Shown: piece by piece, positions 32,040-42,300 of the stretch
How positions within the stretch are numbered: the first letter of the stretch is position 1
Layout: the number at the start of each line of letters is the position of its first letter
Assembly (NCBI GenBank): GCA_900129675.1
Contig: FSRD01000003.1
Location: 434,001 to 498,000 of the forward strand
Origin: Bradyrhizobium erythrophlei
Lineage (GTDB): Bacteria > Pseudomonadota > Alphaproteobacteria > Rhizobiales > Xanthobacteraceae
Reading direction: 5' to 3'
Length of the DNA: 64,000 nt
Translations under genes and position numbers: made by a program
The notes under the pieces: generated by a model
What the model was told of the DNA's origin: nothing
Database searches by the model: none
What the model saw: only the letters and a program-made list of their open reading frames with translations

Positions 32040-32954
32040 ATGCCTGAATCCGTAAAACCAAGCGTCGCCGTGATCGGGCTGGGCTCGATGGGGTTCGGCA
32101 TGGCGACCTCGCTGCGGCGTGCGGGCTTTTCCGTCACGGGCTGCGACGTCTCGGCGGAATCGGTCGCGCGTTTCGTCGCTGACGGCGGCAGCGGCGCCAA
32201 AACCCCGGCGGAGGCGGCCAAAGGCGCCGACATCGTGGTCAGCGTCGTCGTCAACGCCGCGCAGACCGAGACTATTTTGTTCGGCGCCAATGGTGTCGCC
32301 GAAACCCTGCCCAAGGGGGCGGTGTTCATCTCCTCCGCCACCATGGATCCCGATGTCGCGCGGCGGCTGGCCAAGCAACTGGAAGAAACCGGCCGGCTCT
32401 ATCTGGACGCGCCGATCTCCGGCGGCGCGCAGCGCGCGGCGCAGGGTGAACTCACCATTCTGGCCTCCGGCAGCCCCGCGGCGTTTGCCAAGGCGCGTCC
32501 GGCGCTCGATGCGATGGCGGCAAAACTCTATGAGCTCGGCGATGCCGCGGGCCAGGGCGCCGCGTTCAAGATGATCAACCAGCTGCTCGCCGGCGTCCAC
32601 ATTGCCGCAGCCTCGGAAGCGATTACCTTTGCCGCCAAGCAGGGCCTCGACATCCGGAAAGTCTATGAGGTGATCACGGCATCCGCCGGCAATTCCTGGA
32701 TGTTCGAGAACCGTATGCCGCATGTGCTGGACGGCGACTATGCGCCGCGCAGCGCGGTGGAGATTTTCGTCAAGGACCTCGGCATCATCCAGGACATGGC
32801 ACGCACGGCGAAATTCCCGGTTCCGGTCGCCGCCGCAGCGCTGCAGATGTTCTTGATGACGGCAGCCTCCGGCATGGGCCGCGACGACGACGCCTCGGTG
32901 GCGCGGATGTATGCCCGCGTCACCGGCACGGCTTTGCCGGGCGAACCGAAATAA
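32040..32954 (+). CDS. ltnD: L-threonate (tetronate) 2-dehydrogenase family, 3-hydroxyisobutyrate dehydrogenase fold
   Basis: 304 residues. Known LtnD oxidises L-threonate with NAD+ to 2-oxo-tetronate. The Rossmann motif VIGLGSMGFGMATSL (about 11-25), the substrate loop DAPISGGAQRAAQGELTI (about 121-138) and the catalytic lysine motif GAAFKMINQLLAG (about 175-187) mark the beta-hydroxyacid dehydrogenase family. The ATG at 32040 was chosen over a long in-frame upstream extension that is only a shadow of otnC. It begins the ltnD-otnI-otnK operon. Confidence 0.88.
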   Translation: MPESVKPSVAVIGLGSMGFGMATSLRRAGFSVTGCDVSAESVARFVADGGSGAKTPAEAAKGADIVVSVVVNAAQTETILFGANGVAETLPKGAVFISSATMDPDVARRLAKQLEETGRLYLDAPISGGAQRAAQGELTILASGSPAAFAKARPALDAMAAKLYELGDAAGQGAAFKMINQLLAGVHIAAASEAITFAAKQGLDIRKVYEVITASAGNSWMFENRMPHVLDGDYAPRSAVEIFVKDLGIIQDMARTAKFPVPVAAAALQMFLMTAASGMGRDDDASVARMYARVTGTALPGEPK

Positions 32955-32975
32955 ACCGACAACAAGAGGACAGCG

Positions 32976-33758
32976 ATGCCCCGTTTTGCCGCCAATCTCT
33001 CCATGATGTTCAACGAGGTGCCGTTCCTCGACCGCTTTGATGCGGCGGCGAAAGCGGGCTTTACATCAGTCGAATTCCTGTTTCCTTACGACCATCCGGC
33101 CGAAGAAGTCGGCCAACGACTGAAGGCCGCCGGGCTGACGCAGGCGCTGTTCAATTTGCCGCCCGGCAATTGGGCGGCCGGCGAAAAGGGCTTTGCCGCG
33201 CTGCCGGAGCGCTTCGACGATCTCAAGCAGAGCCTGCAGACCGCGTTGCCTTATGCGCAGGCGACCGGCGTCAAGCGGCTGCATCTGATGGCCGGCATCG
33301 CCAGCCGCAGCGAGCGCAAAGCGGTCGAGGCGTTTTATAAATCGGTGGCATGGGCCGCCGAATTCTTCGCGCCGCACGGCCTCGATGTCGTGATCGAGCC
33401 GATCAATCCGCGCAACGTGCCCGGCTATTTCCTCAACGACTTCAACTTCGCGCACGATTTGATCAACGAATTGAAGATTCCCAATCTGAAACTGCAATTC
33501 GACATCTATCACTGCCAGATCATCCATGGCGACGTCACCATGCGGCTGCGCGAGATGATGCCGGTCATCGGCCACATCCAGATCGCCAGCATCCCCTCGC
33601 GCAACGAGCCGGACGGCGAGGAACTGAACTATCCATTCCTTTTCGCCGAACTCGACAAGCTCAGCTATGGCGGCTTTGTCGGCTGCGAATACAATCCGCG
33701 GGCCAAGACCACCGATGGCCTGACCTGGTTCAAACCCTATGCCGGAGTAAAACCGTGA
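32976..33758 (+). CDS. otnI: 2-oxo-tetronate isomerase (hydroxypyruvate isomerase-like)
   Basis: 260-residue TIM-barrel isomerase of the Hyi/OtnI family, expected to convert 2-oxo-tetronate to 3-oxo-tetronate. MPRFAANLSMMFNEVPFLDRF is the usual start; VIEPINPRNVPGYFL (about 135-149) holds the metal/acid Glu, FDIYHCQIIHGDV (about 172-184) the metal Asp and His, and GCEYNPRAKT near 240 the second Glu. It lies 21 bp after ltnD and its stop overlaps the otnK GTG by 4 bp. Confidence 0.9.
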   Translation: MPRFAANLSMMFNEVPFLDRFDAAAKAGFTSVEFLFPYDHPAEEVGQRLKAAGLTQALFNLPPGNWAAGEKGFAALPERFDDLKQSLQTALPYAQATGVKRLHLMAGIASRSERKAVEAFYKSVAWAAEFFAPHGLDVVIEPINPRNVPGYFLNDFNFAHDLINELKIPNLKLQFDIYHCQIIHGDVTMRLREMMPVIGHIQIASIPSRNEPDGEELNYPFLFAELDKLSYGGFVGCEYNPRAKTTDGLTWFKPYAGVKP

Positions 33759-35044
33759 CGCTGGCCGGAAAATTATTTCTCGGCTGCGTTGCCGACGACT
33801 ACACCGGCGCCTCCGATCTCGCCAATACGTTGACGCGCGCGGGCCTGCGCACGGTGCAAACCATCGGCGTGCCCTCCGACAATCTTAAGCTGCCCGAGGT
33901 CGATGCAGTCGTCGTCTCGCTGAAGAGCCGCTCGATCGAAGCGGGCCTTGCCGTGACGCGCTCGCGCGCGGCGGAAAAATGGCTGCGCGGCCGCGGCGCG
34001 GATCATGTGCTATTCAAGATCTGCTCGACCTTCGATTCCACAGACGCCGGCAATATCGGTCCGGTCATGGACGCGCTGCGCGCCGATTCAGCCGAGACAA
34101 TAGTGCTGGTGACGCCGGCTTTCCCGGAAACCGGCCGCACCGTCTATCAGGGCAATCTGTTCGTCGGCCTGGTGCCGCTGAACGAAAGCCCGCTGAAGGA
34201 TCATCCGCTCAATCCGATGCATGATTCCAATCTGGTGCGGGTGCTGGCGCGCCAGAGCAAGACCAGGGTCGGGCTGATTGCCCTTGCAACGCTGACGCGC
34301 GGTCCGGATGCAGTTCGCGCGCAACTGGCCGATCTCTCGGCCAGGGGGATGGGCGCGGCCATTATCGATGCGGTGTTCGACCGCGACCTCGAAACCATCG
34401 GCAGCGTCGCGCTGGATCACCGGCTATCCGTCGGCGCCTCCGGTATCGGGCTCGGCATTGCCCGGGCGCTGGTCGCCTCAGGCAAGGTCAAATCGAGCGC
34501 GCCAAGCGCCATTCCCGATACACCGGTCGGCGGACCGGCGGCATGCCTCGCCGGCAGTTGCTCGCAGGCGACGCTGCAGCAGATCGCCAACGCCGAAAGG
34601 ACGATGCCGGTGCTGCATCTCGATCCTGAACGTGTCGTAGCGGGTAAGGATGAAGCCGGGCGCGCGCTGGCCTGGGCGAAGACGCGAATCAATCAAGGCC
34701 CGATCCTGATCGCGAGCAGTTCGACGCCGGAAGAAGTCGCAGCTCTGCAGTCACGTCATGGCCGTGATGCAGCCGGACATGCCATCGAGCAGGCGATGGC
34801 CGATATCGCCGAAGGCCTGGTGCAATCGGGCGTGCGCAGATTGGTGGTCGCCGGTGGTGAAACTTCAGGCGCCGTGGTGGATCGGCTGCGGATTCCCGGG
34901 TTTCTGGTTGGCGCAGAAATCGCTGCAGGCGTGCCGGTTTTGCGCGCGGTCGGTGCCGCCAACGGTGAAATGCTGCTCGCACTGAAGTCAGGCAATTTTG
35001 GCGGTCCGGAGTTTTTTTCCGACGCGCTCGCGCTGATGCGCTGA
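33755..35044 (+). CDS. otnK: 3-oxo-tetronate kinase
   Basis: 429-residue kinase of the four-carbon acid sugar kinase family (DUF1537-type N domain plus nucleotide-binding C domain). It would phosphorylate 3-oxo-tetronate for OtnC. GCVADDYTGASDLANTL (about 8-24) and KICSTFDSTDAGNIGPV (about 88-104) are family motifs, and VVAGGETSGAVVDRL (about 366-380) forms the ATP site. The GTG start overlaps the otnI stop (GTGA). The much longer upstream frame is a shadow. Confidence 0.9.
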   Translation: MTLAGKLFLGCVADDYTGASDLANTLTRAGLRTVQTIGVPSDNLKLPEVDAVVVSLKSRSIEAGLAVTRSRAAEKWLRGRGADHVLFKICSTFDSTDAGNIGPVMDALRADSAETIVLVTPAFPETGRTVYQGNLFVGLVPLNESPLKDHPLNPMHDSNLVRVLARQSKTRVGLIALATLTRGPDAVRAQLADLSARGMGAAIIDAVFDRDLETIGSVALDHRLSVGASGIGLGIARALVASGKVKSSAPSAIPDTPVGGPAACLAGSCSQATLQQIANAERTMPVLHLDPERVVAGKDEAGRALAWAKTRINQGPILIASSSTPEEVAALQSRHGRDAAGHAIEQAMADIAEGLVQSGVRRLVVAGGETSGAVVDRLRIPGFLVGAEIAAGVPVLRAVGAANGEMLLALKSGNFGGPEFFSDALALMR

Positions 35045-35231
35045 TCGCATCTCGTCGTTCATTTGTTGGTGACGGCTGTCGACTACCGTAGTTTCACGGG
35101 CCGCCAAATTAACACAAGCTGAGCTGGCGTTAGGGCTTGGTGCTGGCGGGCGGTCCCGCGCTCTAACAGACTCTGAAACTTGTCATCTCTGGCGTGCCCC
35201 ACGCGCCCAAAAAACCAAGAGATTCCCAGCC

Positions 35232-36923
35232 ATGCTCGCCAAATACTCGATCCGCGCCAAAATCATCGCCGTCGTCGCCTTCCTGCTCGCCGCGATGACG
35301 GGCATGGGCCTGCTCGCGGTCAGGAACATGCGGGCGATGAATGCCAACACCGTCGATATCGCGACGAGCTGGCTGCCGAGCGTCCGGGTGCTGGGTGAGT
35401 TGCGCGCCGGCGTCATCACCTACCGTAACGTGATCCGCGAGCACATGCTGGCGGAGACGCTTGAGGAAAAGCAAGCCGCGGAAAAGATCCTCGCGGGCGT
35501 GGTCGAGAGCAACACCAAGATCCGCGCCACCTACGAGCCGATGATTACGTCGCCGGAAGAGCGCGCGCTCTATAACGAATGGTCGCAGGTCTGGGACAAA
35601 TACAAGGCGGGCACCCAGGAAGTAATGGCGCTGTCCCGCAAGGCCGTCGGCAAGGTTCCGACCGAGGCGCACGAGTTGAACACCAAGACCGTGAACAAGA
35701 TCGGGCTCGATGCGGACGCCATCCTGAAAAAGGACATCGACCTCAACAACACCGGCGCCGACAAGGCGGCACAGGACGCCGCCGACAGCTACTCCTCGGC
35801 GTTGATGATGCTCGCGGCCATCCTCGGCGCCGCCGTCATCATCGGTATCGGCGTCAGCTTCTATCTGGTTCGGGACGTCTCGACCGGCATCTCTTCGATC
35901 GTCACCCCGATGCAGGCGCTGGGCAAGGGCGATCTGGACGCAAACGTGCCGCATCAGGGCGAGAAAACCGAGATCGGCGCCATGGCCGACGTGCTGCAGG
36001 TCTTCAAGCAAGCCCTGATTGCCAAGAAAGCCGCCGATGAGGCCGCAGCCCTTGACGCAGAAGCCAAGATCGAGCGCGGCCGCCGGGTCGACAGCATCAC
36101 CCGCAATTTCGAGTCCATGATCGGCGAGATCGTTCAGACAGTATCGTCGGCGTCGACACAGCTCGAAGCCTCGGCCGGCACGCTGTCGAAGACGGCGGAA
36201 CGTTCGCAGCAGTTGACCACCGCGGTGGCGGCGGCTTCCGAGGAAGCCTCCACCAACGTGCAGTCGGTGGCGTCGGCGACCGAGGAACTGTCGTCCTCCG
36301 TCAACGAGATCAGCCGCCAGGTCCAGGAATCGGCGCGGATGGCCACCGACGCCGTTGGTCAGGCCCGCACCACCAATGACCGGGTCAGCGAATTGTCCAA
36401 GGCGGCCAGCCGCATCGGCGACGTCGTCGAACTGATCAATACCATCGCCGGCCAGACCAACCTCCTGGCACTCAACGCCACCATCGAGGCGGCGCGTGCC
36501 GGCGAGGCCGGCCGCGGCTTTGCCGTGGTGGCGTCGGAAGTGAAGGCGCTTGCTGAGCAGACCGCGAAGGCGACCGGCGAGATCGGCCAGCAGATCACCG
36601 GCATCCAGGCCGCGACCCAGGACTCGGTGAACGCGATCAAGGAAATCAGCGGCACCATCGAGAGACTGTCGGAGATCTCCTCGACGATTGCGGCGGCGGT
36701 GGAAGAGCAGGGCGCTGCGACACAGGAGATTTCCCGCAACGTGCAGCAGGCGTCCCAAGGCACCCAGCAGGTCTCCGCCAACATCACCGACGTGCAGCGC
36801 GGCGCGACCGAGACCGGATCGGCCTCCTCGCAGGTGCTTTCCGCGGCGCAATCACTGTCGGGCGACAGCAACCGCCTCAAGCTCGAAGTCGGCAAGTTCC
36901 TGGATTCGGTCCGCGCCGCCTGA
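35232..36923 (+). CDS. Methyl-accepting chemotaxis protein, short periplasmic domain
   Basis: 563-residue chemoreceptor: helix at about 10-30, a periplasmic four-helix-bundle-like domain to about 190, second helix at about 192-215, HAMP, then the cytoplasmic signalling region. The hairpin tip IAGQTNLLALNATIEAARAGE is at about 405-425. There is no C-terminal NWETF pentapeptide. The signalling half is almost identical to that of the next gene. The 187 bp before it has no recognised site. The ligand is unknown. Confidence 0.92.
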   Translation: MLAKYSIRAKIIAVVAFLLAAMTGMGLLAVRNMRAMNANTVDIATSWLPSVRVLGELRAGVITYRNVIREHMLAETLEEKQAAEKILAGVVESNTKIRATYEPMITSPEERALYNEWSQVWDKYKAGTQEVMALSRKAVGKVPTEAHELNTKTVNKIGLDADAILKKDIDLNNTGADKAAQDAADSYSSALMMLAAILGAAVIIGIGVSFYLVRDVSTGISSIVTPMQALGKGDLDANVPHQGEKTEIGAMADVLQVFKQALIAKKAADEAAALDAEAKIERGRRVDSITRNFESMIGEIVQTVSSASTQLEASAGTLSKTAERSQQLTTAVAAASEEASTNVQSVASATEELSSSVNEISRQVQESARMATDAVGQARTTNDRVSELSKAASRIGDVVELINTIAGQTNLLALNATIEAARAGEAGRGFAVVASEVKALAEQTAKATGEIGQQITGIQAATQDSVNAIKEISGTIERLSEISSTIAAAVEEQGAATQEISRNVQQASQGTQQVSANITDVQRGATETGSASSQVLSAAQSLSGDSNRLKLEVGKFLDSVRAA

Positions 36924-36949
36924 CAACGACGGACCGGCGACAATCGAGC

Positions 36950-36985
36950 AGCCCGGCCCCCAAAAGGGGCCGGGCTTTCTGCTTT
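36950..36985 (+). terminator. Intrinsic terminator after first chemoreceptor gene
   Basis: AGCCCGGCCCC and GGGGCCGGGCT flank a short CAAAA loop, followed by a T-rich stretch TTCTGCTTTT. It starts 27 bp after the stop codon. Confidence 0.85.
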
Positions 36986-37153
36986 TGGCTTGGCGGTCGC
37001 GGAATTCGACCCGCACCTCCGTAGTTCAACCGACCAGGCATTAACCACTCCTGTTTCCAGGCGCGCTATTTCTACAACGTGCCCGCGCTGGTCATTCGTA
37101 TTCGCTTGCCATCGCAAATTCCGGAAAATCGTGAATATTGAGGATTCGCTGAC

Positions 37154-39184
37154 ATGATCAAGCTTAATCGCATCGGATACAAACTGGGTCTGGCGGGCGC
37201 CGTCGGCGTATTGCTGGCGATGGGCATGGCCGCCAACCAGATGATGACTGATGCGTCGGTGTCGGCCGTCAACGACGGCGCCGCCCGCTCGCAACGGGTA
37301 TCCGACGCCGCGCTGGCCGCCAACCTGGCGATGCGGCAGATGGAGCTCGCCGGGGACAACATCAGATTGTCGCGGGCTCCCGCCGAGGTTGAAAAGAACG
37401 TCGCCCTGCTGCACCGCCTGAAGGCAACCGAAACAAGCCAGCTCGAAGCAGCGCTGGCGAGCGCCCTGAAGCCGGAGACCAAGGAGCGGTTGCAGAAGAT
37501 CAAATCCCTGATGGACCGTTTCAGTGCCGGCGTGGAGGAGATCGCGAAAGCGCAGGCAGCACTTCTGGCGCAGACCGACAAGCGCTCGGCGATCTCAGGT
37601 GAATGGACCAAGGCCCTCGATGCCGAACTGGCTTCGCCGGTGATGGCCAAACTGGACAATCGCGCCGAGGTCGAAAAGCTGCTGCATCAGGCCGACGCCA
37701 AGGTGAACGCGCTGCGGGCCATGGTCTGGCGTTTGGGCGCCACCGGTGATGCCAGCCTGATCGACCAGATTGCGAAGACCCAGACCGCGCTCAAGACTAT
37801 TTTCAACCTGTTGCGGGGCGAGGCCGACGACCGCGAATTGCTCTCCGTGATCAACTCGCTGGATTCGGTCGTCAAACGCTTCCTCGCTGCCAATGACGAC
37901 GTCGTCAAGACCGAGGCGCTGAAGGACGACATTCTTGCCAATCGTTCGGTCAAGTTTGCCAATGAGGCCGCCGAATTGATGGAGATGACGGTCAGTATCG
38001 CACAAAAGAATTTCGCGGTTTCCAAGGATGAGGTTGCGGCCGAGACCGCGCAGGCCAACCGCATCAACCTGATCATGGCCGGAATCGTTATCCTGACCCT
38101 GGTCGCCTCAGGCGTGTTCTCCTTCCTCGGGATCGCGCGTCCGATGACGCGCCTGAACCGCGCGCTGGGCGAGATGGCCGGCGGCAAGCTCGATATCGAA
38201 ATTCCCGGCGCTGGCCGCGGCGACGAAATCGGTGACCTCGCCAAGACCGTCACCGTGATCCGCGAGAACGCCGAGCAAAAGGCGCGCGACGAGGCAGCGG
38301 CCAAGACCAGGCAGGAACAGATCGCGTCCGAACAACGCAAGGCGGACATGATCCGCCTGGCCAATGATTTCGAGGGCGCCGTCGGCGAGATCGTCGAGAC
38401 CGTGTCGTCGGCTTCGACCGAGCTCGAGGCGTCCGCCGGCACGCTCACTTCGACGGCGGAGCGCTCACAAAAGCTCACCACCATGGTCGCTACCGCTTCC
38501 GAAGAAGCCTCGACCAACGTGCAGTCGGTGGCATCCGCGACCGAGGAACTGTCGACCTCCGTCAACGAAATCAGCCGCCAGGTCCAGGAATCGGCGCGGA
38601 TGGCCTCCGAGGCCGTCGGCCAGGCCCGTACCACCAACGACCGGGTCAGCGAGTTGTCCAAGGCGGCATCCCGCATCGGCGATGTCGTCGAGCTGATCAA
38701 TACCATCGCCGAACAAACCAACCTGCTGGCGCTCAACGCCACCATCGAGGCCGCGCGGGCTGGCGAATCCGGCCGCGGTTTTGCGGTGGTGGCTTCCGAA
38801 GTGAAGGCGCTGGCCGAGCAAACCTCCAAGGCGACCGGCGAGATCGGCCAACAGATCACCGGCATCCAGGCCGCGACGCAGGACTCGGTGAATGCGATCA
38901 AGGAAATCAGCGGCACCATCGAAAGGCTCGCGGAGATCTCCTCGACCATTGCAGCCGCGGTGGAAGAGCAGGGTGCCGCGACGCAGGAAATCTCCCGCAA
39001 CGTGCAGCAGGCCGCCCAGGGCACCCAGCAGGTCTCCGCCAACATCACCGACGTGCAGCGCGGCTCCAGCGAGACCGGCTCGGCCTCCTCGCAGGTTCTG
39101 TCCGCGGCGCAGTCGCTCTCGGGCGACAGCAACCGCCTCAAGCTCGAAGTCGGCAAGTTCCTGAATTCGGTCCGGGCGGCGTAA
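37154..39184 (+). CDS. Methyl-accepting chemotaxis protein, long helical sensor domain
   Basis: 676-residue chemoreceptor: helix at about 8-28, a long all-helical periplasmic domain (about 30-305, size and Ala/Leu/Lys heptads like HBM-type sensors), second helix at about 308-328, HAMP, then a signalling region whose tip reads EQTNLLALNATIEAARAGE. From about residue 390 it is nearly the same as residues 275-563 of the preceding receptor, so the pair shares a recent duplication or gene conversion of the signalling half with different sensors. Its own start lies 230 bp after the first gene, past the terminator. Confidence 0.92.
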   Translation: MIKLNRIGYKLGLAGAVGVLLAMGMAANQMMTDASVSAVNDGAARSQRVSDAALAANLAMRQMELAGDNIRLSRAPAEVEKNVALLHRLKATETSQLEAALASALKPETKERLQKIKSLMDRFSAGVEEIAKAQAALLAQTDKRSAISGEWTKALDAELASPVMAKLDNRAEVEKLLHQADAKVNALRAMVWRLGATGDASLIDQIAKTQTALKTIFNLLRGEADDRELLSVINSLDSVVKRFLAANDDVVKTEALKDDILANRSVKFANEAAELMEMTVSIAQKNFAVSKDEVAAETAQANRINLIMAGIVILTLVASGVFSFLGIARPMTRLNRALGEMAGGKLDIEIPGAGRGDEIGDLAKTVTVIRENAEQKARDEAAAKTRQEQIASEQRKADMIRLANDFEGAVGEIVETVSSASTELEASAGTLTSTAERSQKLTTMVATASEEASTNVQSVASATEELSTSVNEISRQVQESARMASEAVGQARTTNDRVSELSKAASRIGDVVELINTIAEQTNLLALNATIEAARAGESGRGFAVVASEVKALAEQTSKATGEIGQQITGIQAATQDSVNAIKEISGTIERLAEISSTIAAAVEEQGAATQEISRNVQQAAQGTQQVSANITDVQRGSSETGSASSQVLSAAQSLSGDSNRLKLEVGKFLNSVRAA

Positions 39185-39362
39185 TTCCGCCGGCTGCGGC
39201 CGCGGTTCCGGCCGTGGCCGTGCCGGCACGAGCTATGCCGGGGAAGTGAAGGCCGTCTGCGCGCCGCTGCGTTGGCATTCCGGTTCGATTCGGGTAAATC
39301 GGCCCGACCGGATTGGCCTTTCAAGGAGCCAATTACCCGCCTTTCCAGGGATTGCCTCGTTT

Positions 39363-42300
39363 ATGATCGCATTGGTCCGTATCGCGCTGAGCAGGCCGTA
39401 TACGTTTGTCGTCCTCGCGCTGCTGCTTCTGATCATCGGACCGCTGGCGGCGCTGCGCACGCCGACCGACATTTTTCCGGATATCCGCATCCCCGTGATC
39501 GGGGTGGTCTGGCAATATACCGGCCTGCCGCCGGACCAGATGGCCGGGCGCATCACCTCGCCGTTTCAGCGCTCGCTGACGACGACGGTCAACGATATCG
39601 AACACATCACGGCGAATTCGTACAACGGCTTCGGCATCATCAAGATTTTCTTCCAGCCGACCGTCGATATCCGTACCGCCAACGCCCAGGTCACGGCAAT
39701 TTCGCAGACGCTACTGAAGCAGATGCCGCCCGGGGCGACGCCGCCGCTGATCCTCAACTACAGCGCGTCCACGGTGCCGATCATCCAGGTCGCGTTGTCC
39801 GGAGACGGCCTCACCGAACAAAACCTGGCCGACATCGGCATCAACCAACTCCGAACGCCGCTGGTCACGGTGCCCGGCGCGGCGATCCCCTATCCGTTCG
39901 GCGGCAAGCAGCGCCAGGTCCAGATTGATCTCAATTCGACAGCCCTGCAGGCGCGCGGCCTGTCCGGGCAGGACGTCGCCAACGCGCTGGCTGCACAGAA
40001 TTTGATCACGCCGGTCGGCACCCAGAAGATTGGCGGCTTCGAATACAACATCCAGCTCAACAACTCGCCGCTGAAGATGGAAGACCTCGGCGGCCTGCCG
40101 ATCAAGACGGTCAACGGCGCGATGGTCTATATCCGCGATGTCGCCACCGTGCGCGACGGCAACCCGCCGCAGACCAACATCGTTCACGTCGACGGCAACC
40201 GCTCGGTCCTGATGATGGTGCTGAAGGCCGGCGCGATCTCGACGCTTGATATCATCGCCGGCATCAAGCAGAAGGTGATCGACGTCAAGGATCAGCTGCC
40301 GGATGCGCTGAAGATCGGCTTCATCGGCGACCAGTCGCTGTTCGTCCGCGGCGCCATCACCGGCGTCGCCAATGAAGGCGTGATCGCAGCCCTTTTGACC
40401 AGCGTGATGATCCTGCTGTTTCTGGGAAGCTGGCGTTCCACCGTCATCATCGCCGTCTCGATCCCGCTGTCGGTCTTGGGCGCCATTATCATGCTGTCGG
40501 CGATCGGCGAGACGCTCAACATCATGACCCTGGGCGGGCTGGCGCTCGCGGTCGGCATTCTCGTCGACGACGCCACCGTCACCATCGAGAACATCAATTA
40601 CCATCTCGAGCAGGGCAAGCCGGTCGAGCAATCGATCCTGGACGGCGCCAACCAGATCGTGACGCCGGCCTTCGTCTCGCTGCTGTGCATCTGCATCGTG
40701 TTCGTGCCGATGTTCTTCCTCACCGGCGTCGCGCGCTTCCTGTTCGTGCCGATGGCCGAAGCCGTGATGTTCGCGATGATCTGGTCGTTCATCCTGTCGC
40801 GCACGCTGGTGCCGACGATGGCGAACTATCTCTTGAAGGCGCATGTCCATCATGACGGCGAGCCACCGCGGTCGCGCAATCCCCTGGTGCGCTTCCAGCG
40901 CGGGTTTGAGGCGCGGTTCGAGCGCATCCGCAGCACCTATCGCGATCTGCTGTCGACGGCGCTCGGGCGGCGGCCGCTGTTCGTGACCGGTTTCCTCGGC
41001 ATCGTCGCGGTTTCGTTCCTGCTGGTGCCGTATCTCGGCCGCAACTTCTTTCCCTCCGTCGATGCCGGCAACATCCTGATGCATGTGCGGACACAAGTGG
41101 GCACGAGGGTCGAGGAAACCGCCAACCAGCTCGCCGATGTGCAGAAGGCGATCCGCAAGATCATCCCGCCTGACCAGATCGATACGCTGGCCGACAACAT
41201 CGGCATGCCGATTTCCGGCATCAACATGACCTACAACAACACCGGCGTGATCGGCCCGCAGGATGGCGACGTCCAGATCAAGCTCAAAGAAGGCCACCGC
41301 CCGACCGCCGACTATGTCCAGCTGCTGCGTGAACAATTGCCGCAGCAGTTCCCCGGCTTGAGTTTTGCGTTCCTGCCCGCCGACATCGTCAGCCAGATTC
41401 TCAATTTCGGCGCTCCGGCGCCGATCGATCTGCAGGTCCGCGGCGCCAATCAGGAAGCCAATTTCGCCTACGCCAACAAGCTGCTGAGCAAGATCCGCCG
41501 GATTCCCGGCATCGCGGATGCACGGATCCAGCAATCACCCAACAATCCGACCTTCAACATCGACGTCGATCGCACCCGGGCGCAATATGTCGGTCTGACG
41601 GAGCGCGACGTCACCAACAGCCTCGTCGTCAACCTCGCCGGCAGTTCGCAGGTCGCGCCGACCTACTATCTGAACCCCGATAACGGCGTGTCCTATTCGA
41701 TCGTGATGCAGACGCCGCAATACCAGATCGACTCGCTGAGCGCTTTGCAGACGCTGCCGATCACCGCGACCGGCAATCCGCAGTCGCCGATCCTCGGCGG
41801 CATTGCCGACATCAAGCGCACGATCTCCAGCGCCGTGGTGTCGCAATACGACATCCAGTCGATGGTGCAGATCTACGCCACCCCGCAGGGACGCGACCTC
41901 GGCGCGGTCGCCGCCGACGTGCGGCAGGTGATATCAGATACCGCCAAAGAAGTGCCGAAGGGCTCGTCGGTGGTCCTGCTCGGCCAGGTGCAGACCATGA
42001 ACAGCGCCTTTTCCGGCTTGCTGTTCGGATTGCTTGCCGCGGTCGTGCTGATCTATTTCCTGATCGTGGTGAACTTCCAGTCCTGGTCCGATCCGTTCGT
42101 GATCATCACCGCGCTGCCGGCAGCCCTTGCCGGCATCGTCTGGATGCTGTTCACGACCGAGACGACGCTCTCGGTGCCGGCGCTGACCGGCGCCATCATG
42201 TGCATGGGCGTCGCCACCGCCAACAGCGTGCTGGTGATCAGCTTTGCGCGCGAGCGTTATGAAGAGCTTGGCGACCCCATCGCGGCGGCGCTGGAAGCCG

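Noticed and set aside
39185..39362. Regulatory sites in the gap before the RND permease
   Set aside because: The 178 bp are GC-rich with a few small dyads (CGGCTGCGGCCG-like) but no motif that stands out from background.
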